From contig NZ_BMOC01000003.1 of assembly GCF_014646875.1 (NCBI RefSeq), forward strand, positions 1 to 64,000: 64,000 nt of DNA, written 5' to 3'. A model generated the notes under the pieces. It ran no database searches and was not told the origin of the DNA. It worked only from the letters and a program-made list of their open reading frames with translations. The position numbers were made by a program, and so were the translations under genes. Origin of the DNA: Halobellus salinus (lineage in GTDB: Archaea; Halobacteriota; Halobacteria; Halobacteriales; Haloferacaceae). This document shows positions 9,567 to 19,224 of the stretch, piece after piece; positions within the stretch are counted from its first letter, which is position 1, and every line of letters starts with the position of its first letter.

Positions 9567-10477
9567 AGTTCGTCGAGGAGATTGTGGTTGAGGAGTTCCT
9601 CCCCACGTTTCGGTCGATGCTGGCGGAGGCGCTCCGCGACCGGGGGCTGACCCAACACGAGGTGGCCGAAACGTTGGGGATCAGCCAGAGCGCCGTATCG
9701 AAGTACGCCCACGGCGACGTGAGCCGGCGGGCAGAGGTGCTCGACGACGAGCGCGTCCGGCGGCTCGTCGAGGAGGTGGCCGAAGGGCTCGCGACCGGCG
9801 ACACGAGTCGGGTCCGGGCGCTGGTCGAGGCCGAGGTCCTGATCCGGCGGCTGGAGGAGGGCGACCTGCTCGCCCGGCTCCACGAGGACGCGATGCCCGA
9901 GCTGGCGGCCCACGACGGCTACGTCCGGATCCACGACCCCGACAGCGACCTCCGGGCCAGCGAGGCCGTCCGGGCGTCGCTCCGGCGGGCGCTCCGCCGG
10001 CTCACCAACACCAGCGGGTTCGCGGGGCTGATCCCGAACGTCGGCTCGAACCTCGTGGCGTGTCTCCCCGACGCGGCCGCCGTCGACGACGTTGCGGGCG
10101 TCCCCGGTCGGATCTTCGATGTGAAAGGTCGGGCGACGGTTCCCGGTGACCCGGAGTTCGGCGTTAGCGAGCACGTCGCGTCGGTGTTGCTGTCGGCCCG
10201 CGCGGCCGGGGCCGACGCCCGTGCAGTTATCAACGTCCGGTACGATCCCGACCTCCTCGCCGACCTCGAAGCCGCGGGGTACGACGCGGTCGAGTTCGAC
10301 GCCGAGGCGTCCGGCGACCCGATCACCGAGGCGCTCGCGGCTGCCGGCCCGGAGACACTCACCTCGACGTTCGTCGCCTACCAGACAGGGGGGTACGGCA
10401 TCGAGCCCATCACCTACGTGGTCGGGCCCGAAGCCGACGCGGTCGCGGCGGCGGTGGTGGGACTCCTTGGTGCGTGA
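9563..10477 (+). CDS. thiR: Thiamine-responsive regulator ThiR (HTH plus ThiN)
   Basis: Has 304 residues. An N-terminal Xre-like helix-turn-helix lies at about 22-52 ([20 protein letters not shown]). A C-terminal ThiN-like domain follows from about 140 ([57 protein letters not shown]). In archaea this architecture is known as ThiR, a repressor of thiamine genes that senses thiamine phosphates; the ThiN domain alone is a thiamine-phosphate synthase. Coupled to dcd by a 4-nt overlap. No thiamine gene lies in the window. Confidence 0.85.
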   Translation: MKFVEEIVVEEFLPTFRSMLAEALRDRGLTQHEVAETLGISQSAVSKYAHGDVSRRAEVLDDERVRRLVEEVAEGLATGDTSRVRALVEAEVLIRRLEEGDLLARLHEDAMPELAAHDGYVRIHDPDSDLRASEAVRASLRRALRRLTNTSGFAGLIPNVGSNLVACLPDAAAVDDVAGVPGRIFDVKGRATVPGDPEFGVSEHVASVLLSARAAGADARAVINVRYDPDLLADLEAAGYDAVEFDAEASGDPITEALAAAGPETLTSTFVAYQTGGYGIEPITYVVGPEADAVAAAVVGLLGA

Positions 10478-10497
10478 GAAGACTCCTTCGTGCCTGA
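10461..10497 (+). repeat. Duplicated thiR 3' end
   Basis: GACTCCTTGGTGCGTGA, ending in the thiR stop, is followed 20 nt later by GACTCCTTCGTGCCTGA, 15 of 17 bases identical and again ending in TGA. The second copy runs directly into the 80-bp palindromic element. Confidence 0.75.
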
Positions 10498-10576
10498 TAC
10501 TGTCGGCTATAACTCCGTGAAGATTTTCGACACCCCGGGGTGTCGAAATACGTCACGCGACTATAGCCGACAGTAT
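10497..10576. repeat. 80-bp palindromic element, copy 2
   Basis: Same orientation as copy 1 and differs from it at one base (A to C in the left inner arm, ACTCCGTGA). It sits 19 nt after the thiR stop and 102 nt before the next start. All three copies have flanks of the form TG-ATACT...AGTAT-GA when read in one orientation, so the true element may be slightly longer than 80 bp. Confidence 0.95.
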
Positions 10577-10661
10577 GAGAACCCCGACGGCACGCGCTCG
10601 GGGATGTGCACGTCGCGCATCAACCCGAACGGTTTACCCGCCCGGGAAACCTACTGCGTGT

Positions 10662-10682
10662 ATGACAAGTGATCTGCGATGA
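10662..10682 (+). CDS. Possible six-codon upstream frame
   Basis: ATG at 10662 opens MTSDLR and stops at TGA 10680-10682, which overlaps the ATG at 10679 of the following gene. A TATA-like GGTTTACCC at 10631-10639 is at the right distance to make this the leaderless start. It could couple translation into the main gene. Chance is quite possible. Confidence 0.25.
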   Translation: MTSDLR

Positions 10683-11674
10683 ACATGCTCGTCGACGGCG
10701 AGTGGCGGACCGACGCGTACCAGACCACGAACGACGACGGCGAGTTCGACCGACAGGAGACGTCCTTCCGGGATCGGATTCAGGACGACCCCGACGCGGA
10801 GTTCCCCGCCGAATCCGGCCGGTATCACGTCTACATCTCCCGGGCATGTCCGTGGGCCCACCGGGTGGCGATGACCCGCCAACTCACCGGGCTGACCGAC
10901 GACATCTCGCTGTCGCTGGTCGACGCCGAGCGCTACGAGGGCGGGTGGCGGTTCTCCGGGACGAACCCCGACCCCCTGTACGATGAAAACTACCTCCGCG
11001 AGCTCTACACCCGCGCGGATCCGGGGTTCACCGGGCGCGTGACGGTGCCGGTGCTGTGGGACACGGAGACGGAGACCATCGTCAACAACGAGTCCCGGGA
11101 GATTATGCGGATGCTGAACACGGCGTTCGACGGCGACACCGACGTGGACCTCTGGCCCGAGGGGTATCGGGACGAGGTCGACGAGATCCTGGATTCGATC
11201 TACGAGCCGATCAACAACGGCGTCTACCGCACCGGGTTTGCGGACGCCCAGGACGCCCACGAACGCGCCGCCGAGGAACTCTTCGAGGCGCTCGACCACT
11301 GGGAGTCGGTGCTCGACGACCAGCGGTTCCTCGCGGGCGACGTCTTCACCGAGGCCGACATCGCGATGTTCGCGACCCTGGTCCGGTTCGATCACGTCTA
11401 CCACACCCACTTCAAGTGCAACCGGCGGGCGATCCACGAGTACGACACCCTCTGGAACTACACGAAGGAGGTCTATCAGCTCCCCGGCGTTGCGGAGACG
11501 GTGAACATGGACCACATCACCCGGCACTACTACAAGACCCACGGCGACGTGAACCCCAAGCGGCTGGTCCCGGTCGGCCCCGACATCGACTTCACCGAAC
11601 CGCACGATCGCGACCGGCTGCCGGCGGACCTCCCCGCCGCGCTCCGCGGTGAGGCCCCGGTCGCCGACGACTGA
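10679..11674 (+). CDS. Glutathionyl-hydroquinone reductase-like (GST superfamily)
   Basis: Has 331 residues with an N-terminal thioredoxin-like domain and a C-terminal all-helical GST domain. The catalytic motif is SRACPWAHR near residues 54-62, the CPWA motif typical of the YqjG/ECM4 class. Other family blocks are WRFSGTNPDPLY, VPVLWDTETETIVNNESREI and FLAGDVFTEADIAMFATLVRFD. That class reduces glutathionyl-hydroquinones; haloarchaea use gamma-glutamylcysteine instead, so the natural thiol is probably different. ATG 10685 two codons in is an alternative start. Confidence 0.9.
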   Translation: MNMLVDGEWRTDAYQTTNDDGEFDRQETSFRDRIQDDPDAEFPAESGRYHVYISRACPWAHRVAMTRQLTGLTDDISLSLVDAERYEGGWRFSGTNPDPLYDENYLRELYTRADPGFTGRVTVPVLWDTETETIVNNESREIMRMLNTAFDGDTDVDLWPEGYRDEVDEILDSIYEPINNGVYRTGFADAQDAHERAAEELFEALDHWESVLDDQRFLAGDVFTEADIAMFATLVRFDHVYHTHFKCNRRAIHEYDTLWNYTKEVYQLPGVAETVNMDHITRHYYKTHGDVNPKRLVPVGPDIDFTEPHDRDRLPADLPAALRGEAPVADD

Positions 11675-11734
11675 GCACCGCTCCGGCGCGCCGCACCCGC
11701 CGCCTTCTTGTCCGGCCGCGTCTTTCTCAAGCGT

Positions 11735-12466
11735 ATGACCGACACCAACGAGTCCGCCACATCCGCTGGCGCGTCCGCCCCCGATGAGCGGACGCCGGCT
11801 GAAACGCGGCGCAACACCCCCGGTGGCGGGGTCCGCCCCGCCGCGGACGCCATCGAGCCATCGGCCCCCGACGAGTTCGGGCTGGTCCAGGCGTGGTGGG
11901 GCGACGGCAAGGGCAAGACCACCGCGTCGCTGGGGATGGCGTTCCGCGCCGTCGGTCACGGCTACCGGGTGCATCTGCTCCAGTTTATGAAAGGCGGTGC
12001 CGACTCCGTCGAAGACGTCCGCGGGGAGTACAACACCATCGCGGCGGTCCCCGGAATCTCCTACGAGAACACCGGCCACTACGGGTGGCACGGGATGCGT
12101 GATGGAAGCGACGAGGACGACCACCGCGCGAAGGCCCGTGGCGCGATGGCGCGCGCCGAGGAACTGCTCGCGGCCGCGGCCGACGCCGATCTGACCGAGC
12201 CGCTCCCGCTCGACGCTGATCCAGAAGCGGGCGTGCACCTCCTCGTGCTCGACGAGGTGCTCTACGCCGTCGACCAAGGCCTGATTGACGAGAACGACGT
12301 CTTGGGGCTCGTCGAGTCGAAGCCCGGCAACCTGGAACTGGTGTTGACCGGGAGCCACACCGAGCCGACCTACCTGCTCAACGCCGCCGACCTCGTGACT
12401 GAGGTTCGGAAGGTCAAACACCCCTTCGATGCGGGGATCCGCGCGCGGAAGGGAACCGAGTATTGA
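11735..12466 (+). CDS. cobA: Corrinoid adenosyltransferase (CobA/BtuR type)
   Basis: Transfers the adenosyl group of ATP to cob(I)yrinate diamide or cobalamin. The start [10 protein letters not shown] gives 243 residues; an ATG nine codons upstream is less likely. A disordered acidic 50-residue N-terminus precedes the core. The P-loop is [19 protein letters not shown], followed by [15 protein letters not shown] and [16 protein letters not shown]. cbiP follows after 4 nt, so the two form a cobalamin pair. Confidence 0.94.
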   Translation: MTDTNESATSAGASAPDERTPAETRRNTPGGGVRPAADAIEPSAPDEFGLVQAWWGDGKGKTTASLGMAFRAVGHGYRVHLLQFMKGGADSVEDVRGEYNTIAAVPGISYENTGHYGWHGMRDGSDEDDHRAKARGAMARAEELLAAAADADLTEPLPLDADPEAGVHLLVLDEVLYAVDQGLIDENDVLGLVESKPGNLELVLTGSHTEPTYLLNAADLVTEVRKVKHPFDAGIRARKGTEY

Positions 12467-12470
12467 GGCC

Positions 12471-14174
12471 GTGACCGGGCCGACCCCACTCGACGACGCC
12501 GGATTCGACCCCGACGACGACGGGGCCGAAACGGTCCTCGTCGCGGGCACCGCCAGCCACGTGGGCAAGAGCACCGTCGCCGCAGGGCTGTGTCGCCGAC
12601 TCGTCAACGCCGGGGTCGACGTCGCGCCGTTCAAAGCCCAGAACATGAGCAACGAGGCGCGGGCGGTCGTGCGGCCGACTGCAGTCCGGGGCGAGGCAGT
12701 CTCGGAACTGGGGCCACACGGCGACGCCGGCGACACCGGCCGATCCGCCGCCGCCGTGTTCGGCGAAGTCGGCGTCTCCCAGTACGTCCAGGCCCACGCC
12801 GCCGGCGTGCGGCCGACCACCGACCACAATCCGGTGCTTCTGAAACCCCGCGGCGGCGGGGAGTCACAACTCGTGATCGACGGGGTCGCGGTCGGCCACC
12901 ACGCCGCGGCCGACTACTACGCCGACTGCTGGGACGACGCCCGCACAGCGGCCGAGGCGGCTCACGACCGTCTCGCCGCCGCTCACGACGTGGTCGTCGC
13001 GGAGGGGGCGGGGTCGATCGCGGAGATCAACTTCCACGACCGCGACCTGGCGAACGTCGAGGCCGCCCGCTTTGCGGACGCGTCGATCCTGCTGGTCGCC
13101 GACATCGAGCGCGGCGGCGTCTTCGCGTCGATCGTGGGGACGCTGGAACTCCTCCCCGACGACGTCCGCGAGCGGGTCGCCGGCGTGGTCATCTCGAAGT
13201 TCCGCGGCGACCGCTCGCTGCTCGACCCCGGGATCGAGGAGGTCGAATCCCGGACCGGCGTGCCGGTGCTCGACGTGCTGCCGTACGACGACCCCGGGCT
13301 CCCGGAGGAAGACAGCGTCTCGCTCCCCGATCCGGGCGAACGGGCGGTCCGCGGCGGCGACGACGGGGTCGCGGAAGATCGCACCGTCACGGTCGCCGTC
13401 CCGCGGCTCCCCCGCGCGTCGAACACCGCCGACCTCGACCCGCTTGCCGCCACGCCGGGCGTCCGGGTCGAGTTCCGGCCGCTCGACGCCCGGGTCGGGG
13501 ACACCGACGCGGTCGTGCTCACGGGGACGAAAAACACCGTCGACGACCTTCGCGCGCTCCGTGAGGCGGGGCTCTACAACCGGCTGTGTGGCTTCGACGG
13601 CCCGATTGTGGGGCTCTGTGGCGGCTACCAGCTCCTGGGTGAACGGCTCGTCGACGCCGACGTCGAGGGGGTCGACAACGAGCAGACCCTCCGCGGCGTG
13701 GGGCTGCTCCCGATCGAAACCGGGTTCTCCCCGCGGAAGCGCGTCGCGCCAGCGATCTGGGACCTCGACGGCACGGGGCCGCTGGCCGGTGCGTCGGGGC
13801 CCGTGGAGGGCTACGAGATCCACGGCGGCGAGACGCGGGTGTCGTCGTCGGGGGCGGTCGACGGCCGCGGTGGTGCGGGTCCCGACACCGCGGCGTCCGA
13901 GCCGGTGTCGTTCCCGTTCGCCGCGCCGAACCGCGAGGGCGTGACCCTCGGCGCCGCGGCCGGGAACGTGCTCGGCACGTACCTCCACGGCCTCTTCGAG
14001 AACGACGACGCCCGGGAGGCGTTCGTCGACGCCGTCTTCGGGCACGCAGGGGTGTCGCGGCCCGAAGGCGGTGGCGGAGCCAGCGACGGCGGCCGCGCCG
14101 ACGCCGATCCCTACGACCGGGCCGCCGACCTCGTGGGAGCGGTCCCGCTGGACCGCGTCCTCACCCCGGAGTGA
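12471..14174 (+). CDS. cbiP: Cobyric acid synthase
   Basis: Glutamine-dependent amidation of adenosylcobyrinate diamide at four positions. The GTG at 12471, 4 nt after cobA, gives 567 residues; an ATG at 12429 would overlap cobA by 38 nt. The N-terminal synthetase domain has P-loop [10 protein letters not shown] and [13 protein letters not shown], then [20 protein letters not shown] without the first Q (read as [15 protein letters not shown]). The C-terminal type 1 amidotransferase has the nucleophile Cys in [10 protein letters not shown], the [11 protein letters not shown] block and His in [12 protein letters not shown]. The C-terminal tail is Gly/Asp-rich. Confidence 0.93.
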   Translation: MTGPTPLDDAGFDPDDDGAETVLVAGTASHVGKSTVAAGLCRRLVNAGVDVAPFKAQNMSNEARAVVRPTAVRGEAVSELGPHGDAGDTGRSAAAVFGEVGVSQYVQAHAAGVRPTTDHNPVLLKPRGGGESQLVIDGVAVGHHAAADYYADCWDDARTAAEAAHDRLAAAHDVVVAEGAGSIAEINFHDRDLANVEAARFADASILLVADIERGGVFASIVGTLELLPDDVRERVAGVVISKFRGDRSLLDPGIEEVESRTGVPVLDVLPYDDPGLPEEDSVSLPDPGERAVRGGDDGVAEDRTVTVAVPRLPRASNTADLDPLAATPGVRVEFRPLDARVGDTDAVVLTGTKNTVDDLRALREAGLYNRLCGFDGPIVGLCGGYQLLGERLVDADVEGVDNEQTLRGVGLLPIETGFSPRKRVAPAIWDLDGTGPLAGASGPVEGYEIHGGETRVSSSGAVDGRGGAGPDTAASEPVSFPFAAPNREGVTLGAAAGNVLGTYLHGLFENDDAREAFVDAVFGHAGVSRPEGGGGASDGGRADADPYDRAADLVGAVPLDRVLTPE

Positions 14175-14269
14175 CGCTCGTCGACAGCCGACGTCGTCCC
14201 CGCCGCGGCCGGGATCAGTGCCGAACATCGGACTCGAAGATTTTTGACCCGCCGCCGTCTCGCCCCAGT

Positions 14270-15043
14270 ATGGTCGAGGCGTTCGCCGTCGCGAGCGGGA
14301 AGGGCGGCACCGGCAAGACGACGAGTACGCTGGCGCTCGGCATGGCGCTCGCCGACGAGTACGACGTGACCGTCATCGATGCCGACACCGGGATGGCGAA
14401 CCTCCTGTTTCACGCGGGGCTCGACGACGCCGACGTGACGCTTCACGACCTCCTGGTGGAGAGCAGCGGTGTCGACGTCGACGAGGCCGTCTACGACCGC
14501 TTCGGGATGTCCGTCGTCCCCTGCGGCACCAGCCTCGACGGGTTTGCGGCCGCCGACCCCGGACGGCTTCGCGACGTCGTGGCCGATCTCGCGGCCGACA
14601 CCGACGTGCTCTTGCTCGACTCCCCTGCGGCGCTGGGTTCGAAGAGCGCGGTGCTCCCGGTCGTGCTCGCGGATCGGATCGTGGTCGTCCTCCAGCCCAC
14701 CGTCCCGTCGCTGTCGGACGGGCTGAAGGTCCAGGAGTACGCCCGGTCGTACGGAACCAGTACCGCGGGAGTGCTGTTCAACCGCGTCCGACCCGACGAG
14801 GATGTCGACGCCGTCGCCGACCGTGCCGCGCGGTACTTCGGCGGGACCACCCTCGGGAGCGTCCCCGAGAGCGACGCGGTCCGCGCGGCCAGACGCGCCG
14901 GGGAACCGCTCTTGGCACACGCCCCGGAGGACCCGGCCGCGGACGCCTTCCACGAGGCTGCCGCAACGCTCGACGTCCGTTCGGGTGACGCCGCGGGCGT
15001 GGCCGACCGGTTCCGGAGCGCCGTCGTCCCGGACCGCCCCTGA
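14270..15043 (+). CDS. MinD/ParA-family ATPase
   Basis: A 257-residue ATPase starting MVEAFAVASGKGGTGKTTST with the deviant Walker A lysine pair (KGGTGKTT). Walker B-like VTVIDADTGMANLL and LLLDSPAALG follow. Haloarchaea carry several MinD paralogues; some position archaella and chemosensory arrays, others have unknown tasks, and I cannot place this one. There is no obvious C-terminal amphipathic membrane-targeting helix. A 1-nt gap to the next gene suggests they act together. Confidence 0.85.
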   Translation: MVEAFAVASGKGGTGKTTSTLALGMALADEYDVTVIDADTGMANLLFHAGLDDADVTLHDLLVESSGVDVDEAVYDRFGMSVVPCGTSLDGFAAADPGRLRDVVADLAADTDVLLLDSPAALGSKSAVLPVVLADRIVVVLQPTVPSLSDGLKVQEYARSYGTSTAGVLFNRVRPDEDVDAVADRAARYFGGTTLGSVPESDAVRAARRAGEPLLAHAPEDPAADAFHEAAATLDVRSGDAAGVADRFRSAVVPDRP

Positions 15044-15044
15044 G

Positions 15045-15596
15045 ATGGTCGTCGACGGCCACATCCCCGAAGGGCGGCTGTGTCGCTCCCGGACCGACGC
15101 CGACGTCGGCGAGACGCTCGCGGGCGTACTCGACCGGGGACTCACGGGGTACGTCGTGTTCGAGCCGCAGGGGTCGATCCTCCGCGGCGGCGACGAGCGC
15201 GCGGTCCTAACGTTCGAGGAAGGGGTTCCGGTGTTGGCGTACCACGCGCCGACCGACGCGGGCGGCACGGACGCGCTCGGGGCGCTCTCGGGCGGGTTGT
15301 TCCACGCCGAGTCCTACGAGCTCCCGGCCGACGCCCTCGCCGATGCCCACCGGGTCGACGCTTTCGAGATCCCGCCGACCGCGCCGGCCGACCGGCTGGC
15401 CGACGACGACACCCTGGTCAAGCGGACCCGCGAGGCCGCGCCCGACGACCGGGTCGACGACGGGGCGGACGCCGGCGCAGTCGCGGAGTTCCTCTCGGAT
15501 CCCGACCGGATCGAAGCCATCAGGCAGGAAGCCCGCGCGGAGGCCGAAGAGCGCGCCGCGGAGTGGGGGCTGACCGACCAACTCGACGACGGGTGA
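15045..15596 (+). CDS. Haloarchaeal protein of unknown function, MinD partner
   Basis: A 183-residue acidic protein starting MVVDGHIPEGRLCRSRTDAD one base after the MinD-like gene. The first 100 residues look globular (GYVVFEPQGSILRGGDERAV, GVPVLAYHAPTDAGGTDALG, LFHAESYELP). The C-terminal part has a charged helical stretch ending QEARAEAEERAAEWGLTDQL. I do not recognise a family. The tight spacing makes a regulator or cargo adaptor of the ATPase plausible, as inference only. Confidence 0.7.
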   Translation: MVVDGHIPEGRLCRSRTDADVGETLAGVLDRGLTGYVVFEPQGSILRGGDERAVLTFEEGVPVLAYHAPTDAGGTDALGALSGGLFHAESYELPADALADAHRVDAFEIPPTAPADRLADDDTLVKRTREAAPDDRVDDGADAGAVAEFLSDPDRIEAIRQEARAEAEERAAEWGLTDQLDDG

Positions 15597-15610
15597 CCGG
15601 CTCCGAGGGG

Positions 15611-15619
15611 TTTTATACC
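15611..15619 (+). promoter_or_regulatory. TATA box of dtdA
   Basis: TTTTATACC lies about 22 nt before the GTG start at 15641, the spacing expected for a leaderless haloarchaeal transcript, and supports that start. Confidence 0.6.
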
Positions 15620-15640
15620 GGGCAGCGGCCACGTCGGCGT

Positions 15641-17116
15641 GTGATCGGACTCGTGGTCAGCCGCGCCGACGACGCATCGGTCGCCATCGGGGAGGCACTG
15701 GTGTCGCTCGTGGAGTGGGACGAACGCGACGACCCGGGACGGAGCGACGCCGACGGTGGCGGGACCTACCGCCGCCACGGCGACTTCGAGCTCCGGGCGT
15801 TCGACGAGTGGCACCTCGAACTCGACGGCGTCGCCGACGCGTTCTCGGAACCCCCAGCGTTCGTGGTGTTCCTCTCGCGGCACGCGGGCGAAACCGGGCC
15901 GCTGCTGTCAGCGCATTTCACGGGGAACTTCGGGCCCGCGGAGTACGGCGGCGACCCGGGGGAACTCGCCAGGGCGTGCCCGAACGTCCAGCGGGCCGTT
16001 ATCGACGGGTTCGACCGGTACGCTCCCGAGCGCTACGAGGTGGGCCTCGAGTGCACCCACCACGGCCCCACCGACGTTGGCGCACCCTCGCTGTTCGTCG
16101 AACTCGGAAGCAGCGACGCCGAGTGGACCGACCCCGAGGGCGCCCGGGCGGTCGCCCGCTCGGTGCTGGAGTTGTCGGGCGTCCGGCCGGACGCGGTGCC
16201 GGCAGATGGTGTGAAAACGGGCGCAGTCGGGACGTCCGGTGGCGACGGCGACGGCAACGGCGACGGCGACGGCGACGGCGACGGCAACGGCAACGGCAAC
16301 GGCGACGGCAACGGTACCCTCGATCGGACCCGTCACGTCGTCGGGTTCGGCGGAGGCCACTACGTCCCGCAGTTCGAGCGGATCCTCAGGGAGACCGACT
16401 GGCGGGTCGGCCACGTCGCCGCCGACTGGGGGTTGTCGTCGATGGGCGCCCCCGACGCCAACGCCGACCTCGTGGCGGCGGCGTTCGAGGAGTCGGCGGC
16501 GACCCGGGCGGTCGTCGTCGACGACGACCCCGAACTAGCGGCCGTCGTCGAGGGCCTCGGCTACCGGGTCGTCGGCGAGACGTGGCTCCGTGAGACCACC
16601 GGGGTCGATCTCGGCTTGGTGGCGGCGCTCGAATCGGCGCTCGAGCCGATCGGCGACGGTCTCCGGTTCGGCGCTCCCGCGGCAGCCCCGGACGCCCCCG
16701 GTCCAGAGGGGTTCGAGGTTGTCTCGCTTCCGGACGACCTCCTGGCGGAAGCGTCGGGGATCAACCGGGAGGCGGTCGCCGACGCGCTCGTCGAGCACGC
16801 GGTGGCGTTCGAGACGGTGGAGGGCGGGACCAAACCCCGCGGCCGGGCGGCCGTCGCGGACGCCGCGGTCGTCGACGGGATCGCCGAGGCGGTGGCGGCG
16901 GTCCTTCGGGAGAAATACGACACGGTCGCCCGGACCGACGGCCGAGTTGTCGCGACCCGGCGGACGTTCGATCCCGCGGCGGCGGCCGCCGCCGGGGTCC
17001 CGGAGGGGCCGGCGTTCGGTCGGCTGTCCGCAGGTGACGCCGTGGAGGTCGACGGCCGGACGGTAGACCCGGCGGAGGTCCACACCGACGAGACGGTGTC
17101 GTTCCGGGTGGAGTGA
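15641..17116 (+). CDS. dtdA: D-aminoacyl-tRNA deacylase, archaeal DTD2/GEK1 type
   Basis: Hydrolyses D-amino acids from tRNA. Start GTG gives VIGLVVSRADDASVAIGEAL. Core motifs are AFVVFLSRHAGETGPLLSAHFTGNFGPA with first His near 85, YEVGLECTHHGPTDVGAPSL (about 128-147) and VVGFGGGHYVPQFERI. Between the last two lies a low-complexity insert of alternating Gly-Asp/Gly-Asn (about residues 200-225). A C-terminal extension from about 330 is haloarchaea-typical. Total 491 residues. Followed 108 nt later by ftsZ1. Confidence 0.92.
   Translation: MIGLVVSRADDASVAIGEALVSLVEWDERDDPGRSDADGGGTYRRHGDFELRAFDEWHLELDGVADAFSEPPAFVVFLSRHAGETGPLLSAHFTGNFGPAEYGGDPGELARACPNVQRAVIDGFDRYAPERYEVGLECTHHGPTDVGAPSLFVELGSSDAEWTDPEGARAVARSVLELSGVRPDAVPADGVKTGAVGTSGGDGDGNGDGDGDGDGNGNGNGDGNGTLDRTRHVVGFGGGHYVPQFERILRETDWRVGHVAADWGLSSMGAPDANADLVAAAFEESAATRAVVVDDDPELAAVVEGLGYRVVGETWLRETTGVDLGLVAALESALEPIGDGLRFGAPAAAPDAPGPEGFEVVSLPDDLLAEASGINREAVADALVEHAVAFETVEGGTKPRGRAAVADAAVVDGIAEAVAAVLREKYDTVARTDGRVVATRRTFDPAAAAAAGVPEGPAFGRLSAGDAVEVDGRTVDPAEVHTDETVSFRVE
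16240..16316 (+). repeat. GGCGAC/GGCAAC hexanucleotide repeat in dtdA
   Basis: About 13 near-tandem units of GGCGAC or GGCAAC code a Gly-Asp/Gly-Asn linker inside dtdA. In-frame slippage here would change linker length without breaking the gene. Confidence 0.85.
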
Positions 17117-17224
17117 GCGCCGGGATCGGCGTGAGACCCCGTATTCGGCCCCGTCAGCGTCAGACACACGTCAGACAGAAGGGGGAACAGTAATGTGGCT
17201 GTGTTTGATACGGAACACCATACA

Positions 17225-18394
17225 ATGGACTCCATCGTCGACGACGCGATTGATGAGGCCGAGGAGACGGGGGCCGGAGAGGCCGTCGACGCGCCAACGG
17301 GCGGCGGGTCTGGAGGAACCGAGCCGACCACCGACGAGGAACTCCAGGACATGCTGGTGGACCTCCAGACCGACATCACCGTCGTGGGGTGCGGCGGCGC
17401 CGGCGGCAATACGGTCGACCGGATGTACGAGGAGGGCATCGAGGGGGCGACACTGGTCGCCGCCAACACCGACGCCCAGCACCTCTACGAGATCGACTAC
17501 GACCGGATGATCCTGCTCGGCAAGGAGAAGACCCGGGGCCGCGGTGCGGGGTCGCTTCCACAGGTCGGCGAGGAGGCCGCCGTGGAGTCGCAAGACCAGA
17601 TCTACGACGCCGTCGAGGGGTCGGATATGGTCTTCGTCACCGCCGGACTGGGCGGCGGCACCGGAACGGGGTCGGCCCCAATCGTGGCGAAAGCCGCAAA
17701 GGAGTCCGGCGCGCTCACCATCGCCATCGCGACGACACCGTTCACCGCGGAGGGGGAGGTCCGGCGTACCAACGCCGAAGCCGGCTTGGAGCGCCTCCGC
17801 GACGTGGCCGACACCGTGATCGTGGTCCCGAACGACCGGCTGCTCGACGCGGTCGGGAAGCTCCCGATCCGACAAGCGTTCAAAATCTCCGATGAGGTGC
17901 TCATGCGGTCGGTGAAGGGAATCACCGAACTCATCACCAAGCCGGGCCTCGTTAACCTCGATTTCGCCGACGTGAAGACCGTTATGGAACGCGGCGGCGT
18001 CGCTATGATCGGCCTCGGGGATTCCGACTCCGAACACAAAGCCGAAGACTCCGTGAAGGACGCCCTCCGGTCGCCGCTGCTTGACGTCGACATCTCGGGG
18101 GCCAACTCCGCGTTAGTGAACGTCACCGGCGGCGAGGACATGAGCATCGAGGAGGCCGAGGGCGTTGTCGAGGAGATCTACGACCGGATCGACCCCGACG
18201 CCCGGATCATCTGGGGCACCTCCGTCGACGAGGACTTGGAGGGCGAGATGCGGACGATGGTGGTCGTCACCGGGGTCGAATCGCCGCAGATCTACGGCCG
18301 CAACGAGGACGACAGCGCCCAGCCCGAGCCGGAACCCGAACCCGAGCCGGCGACCCGAGAGCAGGGCGGCACCGAGATCGACTACGTCGATTGA
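17225..18394 (+). CDS. ftsZ1: Cell division GTPase FtsZ1
   Basis: Tubulin-superfamily GTPase that forms the division ring with FtsZ2. The start [14 protein letters not shown] is the usual FtsZ1 N-terminus; the ATG 30 nt upstream is not favoured. A 50-residue acidic tail precedes the core [15 protein letters not shown]. The tubulin signature [12 protein letters not shown] lies near 145-156, followed by [19 protein letters not shown] and [10 protein letters not shown]. The C-terminus is acidic with Pro-Glu repeats. Its usual neighbours secE and spt5 follow, but displaced by the pilin gene. The stop lies in the TTGAC of an IS-like end. Confidence 0.95.
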   Translation: MDSIVDDAIDEAEETGAGEAVDAPTGGGSGGTEPTTDEELQDMLVDLQTDITVVGCGGAGGNTVDRMYEEGIEGATLVAANTDAQHLYEIDYDRMILLGKEKTRGRGAGSLPQVGEEAAVESQDQIYDAVEGSDMVFVTAGLGGGTGTGSAPIVAKAAKESGALTIAIATTPFTAEGEVRRTNAEAGLERLRDVADTVIVVPNDRLLDAVGKLPIRQAFKISDEVLMRSVKGITELITKPGLVNLDFADVKTVMERGGVAMIGLGDSDSEHKAEDSVKDALRSPLLDVDISGANSALVNVTGGEDMSIEEAEGVVEEIYDRIDPDARIIWGTSVDEDLEGEMRTMVVVTGVESPQIYGRNEDDSAQPEPEPEPEPATREQGGTEIDYVD

Positions 18395-18425
18395 CATCCA
18401 CCTACGACTGAAGTCGTGGGATTCC
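18391..18425 (-). mobile_element. IS200/IS605-type end with hairpin, at the ftsZ1 stop
   Basis: Starting TTGACATCC at the ftsZ1 stop, followed by the hairpin ACGACT-GA-AGTCGT and GGGATTCC. This is the pattern I associate with the reverse complement of the right end (TnpB guide-RNA end) of haloarchaeal IS1341-type elements. No tnpA or tnpB remains between here and 19310. The assignment rests on recall of the pattern. Confidence 0.5.
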
Positions 18426-18630
18426 TCTCGTGGGAGTCGCAGTCGTCTGAGTCCGCGGGAGCGATATTCCCGCGTGTAACGGTACTCTGATTCAGGCAGA
18501 TCCCGTATTTTGGATTTTTGTCCAGACACACGGAATATTATTATCAGGAACTGTTGTGTAACACGCTCCAGTATCTCGATGATATACTTATACCCAGGTA
18601 TCAATATAATTATAAGCAGGTGGTTAATCA

Positions 18631-19224
18631 ATGAGTTTCCGCCTGAACACACGAGGTGTGACATCGGTTATCGGGACTATACTCATCGTGGGTATCACAA
18701 TAATTCTCGTCGCAGTAGTTGGAGCAGCAACACTTACTCTTGTCGACGAAGTACAGAATCCTCCTCCTACGGTGACAGTCGAAACCGACCAGCAACGTGG
18801 GGTTGTCGTCGAGAACAAATTCAACGGTTCCAAACAGGGCGCGCAAGAGAACGTTTCAATAACGTTCACTCACACCTCGGGTGCAGCAGTTGACCCCGAC
18901 CGACTGTCGGTGACGGTCAACGGGTACCCAGCGTACGATGTGTACGACGCTAATGACCCGGGGTACGCGACATTAGCTCGACCACCGGTTCAGTCTACGT
19001 TCAGTGCTGGTTCACGTCTCCGTATCGTCGTCTACGGGTTTGTTAACAATACCAAGGATCCAGGCACACTATTCAATAATCCTAGCACATTAAAAAAAGA
19101 CGTAACGGATCAACGGCAGCCAGAGCGTGCAAACGAACTCCGTCCGGGTGATACCGTTCGCCTCATCTGGACCTCTCCGTCGAGACTAAACAGCCACACC
19201 CTGACAGAGTATACTATACAGTGA
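18631..19224 (+). CDS. Type IV pilin-like protein
   Basis: A 197-residue protein with a class III signal: MSFRLNTRG then VTSVIGTILIVGITIILV and VGAATLTLVDEV. This matches haloarchaeal PilA-type pilins (DUF1628), with cleavage by the prepilin peptidase expected after Gly9 and the hydrophobic helix forming the filament core. The globular domain (40-197) is beta-rich with N-glycosylation-like NxT/S sites. Its DNA is clearly A+T-richer by eye than the neighbours. It separates ftsZ1 from secE, which are normally adjacent, so it looks inserted. No pilus assembly ATPase is nearby. Confidence 0.85.
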   Translation: MSFRLNTRGVTSVIGTILIVGITIILVAVVGAATLTLVDEVQNPPPTVTVETDQQRGVVVENKFNGSKQGAQENVSITFTHTSGAAVDPDRLSVTVNGYPAYDVYDANDPGYATLARPPVQSTFSAGSRLRIVVYGFVNNTKDPGTLFNNPSTLKKDVTDQRQPERANELRPGDTVRLIWTSPSRLNSHTLTEYTIQ

